Origin: Branchiostoma floridae
Lineage: Eukaryota; Chordata; Leptocardii; Amphioxiformes; Branchiostomatidae
Direction of reading: 5' to 3'
NCBI RefSeq assembly: GCF_000003815.2
Contig: NC_049993.1
Location: 884,575-948,574 of the forward strand
DNA length: 64,000 nucleotides
Under the pieces are notes generated by a model. The model was not told where the DNA came from. It searched no databases and was given only the letters and a program-made list of their open reading frames with translations. The translations under genes were made by a program, and so were the position numbers. Positions 59,101 through 64,000 of the stretch are shown one piece after another (position 1 is the first letter of the stretch; every line of letters starts with the position of its first letter).

Positions 59101-62100
59101 CCTTAGACAGGTTCATGTCTTTAGATCACTACCCTCAGCTTAACCTTAACACAAGACCTAATGGTATTATTGAATATATAACTCTGTTTCAAGCTATACC
59201 TCTTACATGGAAGAATGCAATAAGAAACCATAGAGGCCCAATTCCTTATCGAAGATTAGAGCTTAACACCCTTACCCCATGTATATTTGATGGTAAAACA
59301 ACAAAACAAATCAAAAGCAAGAACACCTGCAAATTGTTTTATAATGCATTAGTGCAGGCACAGGCCAAGGAACCAATATGCTGTAAAAGATGGCAATCCA
59401 TATTTCCTACTGAAACCCTGGCTTGGGAAAATATCTGGAGATGGTTAAGCACACAGACCTGTATAGACACTAAGTTAGCAGAGTTAAACTACAAACTATT
59501 ACACCGAATATTACCATGTGCACACAATCTGCACAAATGGGGTACCAAAGATGAAACGGGACACATATATGATGCAACATGTACACTATGTAGCAGTTGA
59601 AGCATAGAAGATTATGAGCATATGTTCTTTAAATGTGAAAGACTGTGTAATTTCTGGGAATTAGTTAACACATTTGTACCCTTGCCCAACATAAAAATTA
59701 CTTTGCAGGAAATCTTATTTGGAAAAATTGATCATTTAATAACTGCTAAAGACCAGAAAAATAGAACCTTTACTGTTACTATTGCTAAATGGACAATCTT
59801 TAAAACTTGGATCTGGCATAGAAAAGACCCACACCTGTGCATTACTAGCCTCTTTAATGTCTTTGAAAAGGACTTCGAAGAACGGATATTCCATGATAGA
59901 CTGACAGCCAATGTAGATTGATTGTACAAATTTTCTATTGATAGTTTGGCATGAACTGCACCTACTGTTAGACTTCTCCATTTTTGATCATAATGTAGTA
60001 ACAGACTGTACATATTCCTTAAGGTTCCCCAGATGTACTACACGTATTTGTCTCTTCTAACTGTTGCACTACCCATGTACTGCATGTAATTCGTCCAGAC
60101 ACACCAGTATATGTTATCCCTCCATGTGCAATGGTACTCAACTGTACAAACTCTAGTCCTAGTTGTTGACAAATGTACTGTTGTTGTTGTTGTTGTTTTT
60201 AATAAAAAAAATGGTATTACCGCGAAATTAAATCCACCGCGAAAAGTCCTTTTTCCCGTTACCGCGAAATTAAATCCCCGCGAACTTAAATGCATTTACA
60301 GTATACTTTTTTGATTCTAGGTCAATCACAGTATGACTGTGACTTCGAGGCGGACATGTGCGGTTGGACTCAGTTTATTGGTGATGACTTTAACTGGGTC
60401 CGGCATCAAGGACAAACAACCTCCCCAGGAACAGGCCCGAGCACTGACCATACCCTTGGAACAGGTACAGATAACTGTATCACTTGTAATTTCATAAACA
60501 GATCTGCATAGATCTGCATAGCTTCGATGAATGTGTAAAGTGGTCACGTGCCATAGCATTGCTGTTTTATCAAACCTGACAGATTTTCATCATACGGCAA
60601 GAAAACGACGTGAATCAATCAGAATTACCTAAGTGGTGAATGATAAATCTCCAGTGGTCACACTGATTCATTTGACAGGCTATTATGTAGAAGGAGACAG
60701 CTACTGTTATTGATATTAGTAGAACGTTTATTTGTTCCAAAAATGTTAACAGTACGTCTGAACATAAACTAACATAAAATGGAATCCTGACGAATCGGAC
60801 GGATTCGGAATCGTGCATCATGGCAGATACGAAAGTTTCCAAGAGAATCCGGAAAAATCCATGATCCTTGCTCGGATAAGACGATGCAGCGAAAATGCAA
60901 CCGATTCAGGCGCAACATACGTCGCGACCAGACGGATACGATTAACACGGCGGCGTATCCGGGCAAATCAGTGATTTAGCCCTATCCAGACTTGGGGGTG
61001 GGTGCTAAAATTGCCTGCGCCAACTTTGATGTCTTATAGCTCCAAAACGGCTTTGCTAGAAAAATTTTCCGACAATTTTTTCGTGTTTCGATTACACAAA
61101 TATCACTAATTTTGGCTTAAACAATGGGATTTTAAGATTTTCTTGCTAAACTCTACTTCTTCTCATATATCTTTAATAACTAACATATCTTAGAGGAACA
61201 TTTATAATTAAATATTGATAAATTATGCTAATGAGATGACGTAATTGGTCAAAATCTAAGATGGCCGACAATATCATGATGAAAGGTATTACCAGGTTAT
61301 TTTCATTCGGATTTCAACCCTACTTGGTATTTTCTTACAGAAAACATTCATGTAAATGTTTTCAATTCGTTTACATGGGATTTTAGCGTTAAATTACTAA
61401 AAAATGTATCTTAAGACATTTAAGGTTAATAATCCAAGATGGCTAAACTACAGATGACGTCATTTCATGACGTCATTTTTGACGTCGTTGCGTCGGCTTT
61501 TGACAACAGAAGTCTTATATCACTTAAATATTGATAAAATACCTTTATTGTTAACTTCCTATTTGAAATATTTAGGTATTATGAGAATTCCCCGTTTTAG
61601 CCAAAAAATCAATTAATGACGTCATTATTACGTCATATTACGTCATAATGATATAAAAATTTCAGGAATTATAAAACTTGACGACCATATAAACCCCTCC
61701 TACGGTACTGCAGCGTCTGTTCATGTATGCGTGTTTGTTTGTGGACTACCTGAGGTTAGTTGGGATGGATAAAATGGAACTTTCAACTGTTGCAAACATG
61801 CGGTTGCTTTTACAATACTTACGCTTAAGAGATACTTGAATGAAACCTTAAAATCTTGAATAAAGCCATGATTATTTGGCGAAGGTATGTCTTTGTGGAA
61901 CTCTAGTTTATAAACAAGTTCGTCCTGCTAATTAAAAATATCTTAGTCATGGCCCCCGTTCTCCCTGTCTTCTGCTTTCTCGTCTTTGGATCGGCAACTG
62001 CAGCTTGAACTCTAATAACAGGCAACAGTATAATTCCGAACGAACACGTTCGTTCCGGAAAATCTTAATTTATTTCAAAATAGATTAACCAGATTATTGA

Positions 62101-64000
62101 TATTTGTAGGTATGATATATCAAAGGATGATGAATATATAGGTTGCAATTAGATGTCTCAATGAAGAAGGCCGATTCTGCAGAATTCTGGAGATTCTGGC
62201 TGGGAGCTATAATTCTTGAAACCTGAGCAAGAATTCTGCCAGAATTCTGGGACCCTGAGCCAGAATTTGCAGATCTTTCTTTGTAGAGACATCTAATTGC
62301 AGCCTACGTATTCACTATCCTTTGATATATCATACCTTCAAATATTATTTCATCTGGTCAATCTTTTTTGAAATTATAATGGTTTTCCGAATTAAACTGT
62401 CGACTGTTTAATCTCTTTTCCCGAGTCCTACGCGATACGAGACAGCCCAGCATGCAGCTGCGGGTGCCGGTCCGAAACAGTAACCCATTACATACTTCAC
62501 TGCCCTAATTACATTAACCAAAGGGTAATTCTCCTCGGCAAACTTTCCCGGCTTATTGGGCAATCAGTTAACTTATTTACACTTCCCGAAAATGTTCAAA
62601 TTTCTTTATTGCTTCGTAGAAACCCATCTTTTTCTTCATTTCATTACAACCTCTAAACGTTTTACAGAATAATTTATTTATTCTATCAAGCTTATTAGTT
62701 GTCTGTAAAATTTTACCTCTTGTTACTGGGATAGGGGATTGGACACTCGCGCATATCAACTGTTGGCATGCACATTATTTAATTTCCATTTGTCATCAGT
62801 ATTATTTACACCTTGCTCCTTTTTGTATTTTGCTTACAATAGTCTGATTATGTTTATGTTCTTGTATATATTTCTGTATAGTGGTGACGAGAATATAATT
62901 AGATTACTTGAGTGCGCCACCACTACGTCCGTCTTGTCTGTCAAAGTGAATAAAAAAACTATGCTGGCCAGATACTAGTTTATTTGTGAAAATGTATCTG
63001 TGTTTTTTCGGACGCACGGCACCCGGGAAAATAAGAGCGTTTTCCGCGTGTTTACGGTGGAAACCTGCGGATGACCGCACGTGACCCCAAATAGAACGCC
63101 TGTTCTATTCGATTACGTCATATCGAACATGGTTCGGATTCTGAAATTTTGGTGCCAAATTTTACCATCGTCTTGGTGTTGTTCGGTATATAGATCAACA
63201 GCATAAGTCGAGAATCTTTCATTGGATCTTCGTGGTATTTGGTCAAAGTGCAATTTTTGGGCTAAAACCGTCTAAATAGGGAATTTCCGTTACACTTCAA
63301 GGTATTTAACAAAAATTTGTTTTGATTATTAGTACTACCTTATTTGTATTTGAGTCTGCCAAATATTTTGCTGCCAAAGAAGACGGCACTGACGCCAACA
63401 TGACGTCAGAAAATGACGTCATATTGGATCGGCAAGCTTGGATTTTCAAAAATACATTCTTTCTACATATAAACCCAAAACCCAATAGAAATTGACTAAT
63501 AAGGTTCATATGAATGCGTCTTGTAAAAAGATAAAAGATGTTGACAGAATTTTAAATAGAAATAACCCGATTTTATGTTTTTAACCAAGAATTTAAAAAA
63601 GCCCGGTCTAGATATGCTTAATTCGTATCTCGGCGGGCCCCCTTTTTTTTCATTTCGACCTAAGCACATCACATGCAGCTGTAAAATGATGTACGAAAGA
63701 GACACCAGTTCTAGTATTTCAAAGTGTTTACGCTCATTTCTGTTTCTAACTCAGACCAAGGCTGGTACATCTACATTGAGACTTCGACACCTCGGATTGC
63801 AAATGACAGCGCCGTCCTTTTGAGTCCAAACATCCCCGCCAACCAAACCAAGTGTCTGCAGTTCTGGTACCACATGTACGGTGATCATGTGGGTGGTCTT
63901 AACATCAAACTGTACGCCAATCAGAGTTTTTCCAAGCCCATTTGGACCAGACAGGGGACCCACGGGAACACATGGCGCATGGCTCTTGTGCCAGTTGATG
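53138..64000 (+). CDS. CUB-Sushi-MAM secreted or surface protein (5' part)
   Basis: Coding exons 53138-53192, 55555-55783, 56291-56403, 56572-56757, 60321-60464 and 63755-64000 join in phase to 324 residues and run off the window. Residues 1-18 are a signal peptide ([13 protein letters not shown]). CUB domain: 25-132, with Cys25 and Cys52, [13 protein letters not shown] and IYDG; only one Cys pair is present. Sushi/CCP: 139-193, with four Cys (139, 166, 180, 193) and GTWS. MAM: from about 201, with [38 protein letters not shown] and [11 protein letters not shown]. Such mosaics act outside the cell in adhesion, matrix or recognition; a later transmembrane or catalytic domain cannot be excluded. 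Introns between domains are phase 1, the usual class for exon shuffling. Confidence 0.9.
54211..54794. mobile_element. Inverted-repeat element spanning the assembly gap
   Basis: At least 104 bp at the left (GTAGCCTCTACCAGGC to ATTAGGGACATCTC, 54211-54315) are repeated inverted with one or two mismatches at 54690-54794. GCATTTG at 54204-54210 and 54795-54801 is a 7-bp target-site duplication. The gap length and part of the interior are unknown. Confidence 0.88.
54316..54593. other. Assembly gap (278 N)
   Basis: Run of N inside the inverted-repeat element. ORFs across it are meaningless. The palindromic arms probably caused the assembly to fail. Confidence 1.
54810..55150. mobile_element. Fragment of the CRE-rich element family
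   Basis: About 54900-55110 (ATTTTAGCGTTATATG, then AATCCAAGATGGCGGATAGC, then CAGATGACGTCATTTTATGG) matches 61365-61540 almost base for base. Ends were not found. Confidence 0.7.
55555..55783 (+). CDS. CUB domain exon A
   Basis: Acceptor TTCCATAG (55554). It encodes residues 19-95 of the CUB fold. The donor is inferred as TTG before GTACAC (55784), which is weak but gives a tryptophan across the splice and correct register with the next exon; reading through would stop four codons later. Confidence 0.8.
55950..56254. mobile_element. CAGGGGTGCC-ended MITE in the CUB intron, 305 bp
   Basis: CAGGGGTGCCTAAGCATTTG at the left is the inverse of CAAATGCTTAGGCACCCCTG at the right. The arms contain repeats of ACGAACCTTATGTGATNCGC and ACGAATCACTATG in opposite orientations, so it folds almost fully. 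CAGGGG ends fit a hAT-type MITE; the target duplication is unclear. Confidence 0.85.
56291..56403 (+). CDS. CUB domain exon B
   Basis: Acceptor GACATCCAG (56290) and donor TACATAA before GTAAGG (56404). It encodes [19 protein letters not shown], then [17 protein letters not shown], the last strands of a CUB domain. Confidence 0.88.
56572..56757 (+). CDS. Sushi/CCP domain exon
   Basis: Acceptor TTTTCATAG (56571) and donor TGTGGAG before GTGATG (56758). A single symmetric phase-1 exon encodes one complete complement-control module: C139, [12 protein letters not shown]166, GYQLWG, C180, DGTWS, C193. Confidence 0.92.
57169..60303. mobile_element. TA-flanked MITE split by a LINE
   Basis: The MITE left part lies at 57169-57303 and the right part at 60211-60303 (GCATTTACAGTA end). 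Without the LINE and one 16-bp duplication it would be about 212 bp, matching the intact opposite-orientation copy at 4588-4799. GCGGTGG / CCACCGCGAA blocks fill both halves. Confidence 0.88.
57304..60210 (+). mobile_element. Tx1/L1-like LINE, 5'-truncated, 2.9 kb
   Basis: Flanked by ATGGTATTACCGCGAA at 57288-57303 and 60211-60226, a perfect 16-bp target-site duplication, with a TTG-repeat, TTTTTAATAAAAAAA 3' tail. The plus strand encodes [48 protein letters not shown] (block A), [20 protein letters not shown] (catalytic), then a C-terminal zinc-binding tail ([17 protein letters not shown]). Breaks are a frameshift at the A-run near 57672, another near 58810, and an in-frame TGA at 59598-59600. 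The endonuclease is absent. Motifs favour the L1/Tx1 group. Confidence 0.92.
60321..60464 (+). CDS. MAM domain exon A
   Basis: Acceptor TTGATTCTAG (60320), 17 bp after the MITE end, and donor GAACAG before GTACAG (60465). It encodes residues 196-242 with [10 protein letters not shown] and [10 protein letters not shown]. Confidence 0.9.
60976..61690. mobile_element. CRE-rich TTAACCC-family element, right end lost
   Basis: The left end TTAGCCCTATCCAGAC resembles TTAACCCTATCTAGACC at 50836, followed by shared GCCTGCGCCAACTTTGA. TGACGTCA occurs at 61455, 61468 and 61617. The CATGACAGGG-type right terminus is not seen. Confidence 0.7.
62055..62390. mobile_element. Foldback element, about 335 bp
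   Basis: The left arm (AGATTAACCAGATTATTG, then AGGTATGATATATCAAAGGA, then TGCAATTAGATGTCTC) is inverted at the right (GAGACATCTAATTGCA, then TCCTTTGATATATCATACCT, then CTGGTCAATCTTTT). The centre holds CCAGAATTCTGG-type palindromes. Borders are approximate. Confidence 0.85.
63090..63622. mobile_element. CRE-rich TTAACCC-family element, inverted
   Basis: On the minus strand it begins TTAAGCATATCTAGACC (63605-63622) and shares TTGGGTTTATATGTAGAAAG, then CCAAGCTTGCCGATCCAA and two TGACGTCA (63401, 63414) with the element at 50836. The far end is not well defined. Confidence 0.65.
63755..64000 (+). CDS. MAM domain exon B (cut by window end)
   Basis: Acceptor TTCTAACTCAG (63754). The exon is open to the window edge and encodes residues 244-324: [55 protein letters not shown]. 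This continues the MAM fold; the next exon lies outside the window. Confidence 0.92.

Noticed and set aside
62577..62759. Minus-strand 60-codon ORF with a Lys-rich end
   Set aside because: No start context, splice link or known motif; could be transposon debris but cannot be supported.

Overview
The window is metazoan nuclear DNA and most resembles an amphioxus (Branchiostoma) genome. The basis is its split genes with GT/AG introns, long introns crowded with small transposons, a tandem C2H2 zinc-finger family built from an alternating two-finger unit (CGECGY / CDQCDY), a CUB-Sushi-MAM secreted protein, and many 5'-truncated non-LTR retrotransposons. The species is an inference from family resemblance; no search was run. 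One assembly gap (N run) lies at 54316-54593.

Positions 1-16.6 kb hold a tandem zinc-finger cluster of four units: the last finger of one gene (1-108), a wrecked copy (about 3.6-6.1 kb) split by a LINE 3' end and a 1.4-kb DNA element that itself carries a MITE, an apparently intact gene (5' UTR exon ending 9556, coding exon 10402-11499), and a fourth gene (5' UTR exon ending 13343, coding from 13861) cut short by a 203-bp MITE that supplies a stop codon in finger 10. Three units also share their 3' flanks, so whole gene units were duplicated. A LINE with endonuclease and RT remnants lies antisense at 1.8-3.5 kb.

Positions 16.6-32.7 kb have no intact gene. They hold LINE and zinc-finger remnants, a 2.9-kb element with about 550-bp terminal inverted repeats (19047-21934) carrying perfect nuclear-receptor-type sites, a 5.7-kb TGTC-rich satellite of roughly 80-bp units with a higher-order period of about 1.34-1.42 kb (22030-27715), and several MITEs.

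Positions 32.7-43.2 kb contain a complete six-exon gene for a 265-residue secreted protein: a promoter with three inverted CCAAT boxes, a noncoding first exon, a signal peptide, a short coiled coil, a Gly-Pro hinge and a conserved Trp/Cys-rich domain. Its introns hold two antisense LINE fragments, a cluster of GTACG-rich MITEs and several palindromic elements. A 1-kb tandem array of palindromic monomers with a 234-bp higher-order period follows at 44.5-45.5 kb.

Positions 48.4-64 kb hold the 5' part of a second secreted-protein gene: octamer plus TATA promoter, noncoding exon 1, signal-peptide exon, a CUB domain over two exons, a Sushi/CCP exon and a MAM domain over two exons, running off the window. 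Its introns contain TTAACCC-ended elements rich in the CRE palindrome TGACGTCA, an inverted-repeat element around the gap, and a Tx1/L1-like LINE inserted in a TA-flanked MITE with a 16-bp target-site duplication. I saw no tRNA, rRNA, CRISPR or prokaryotic feature.
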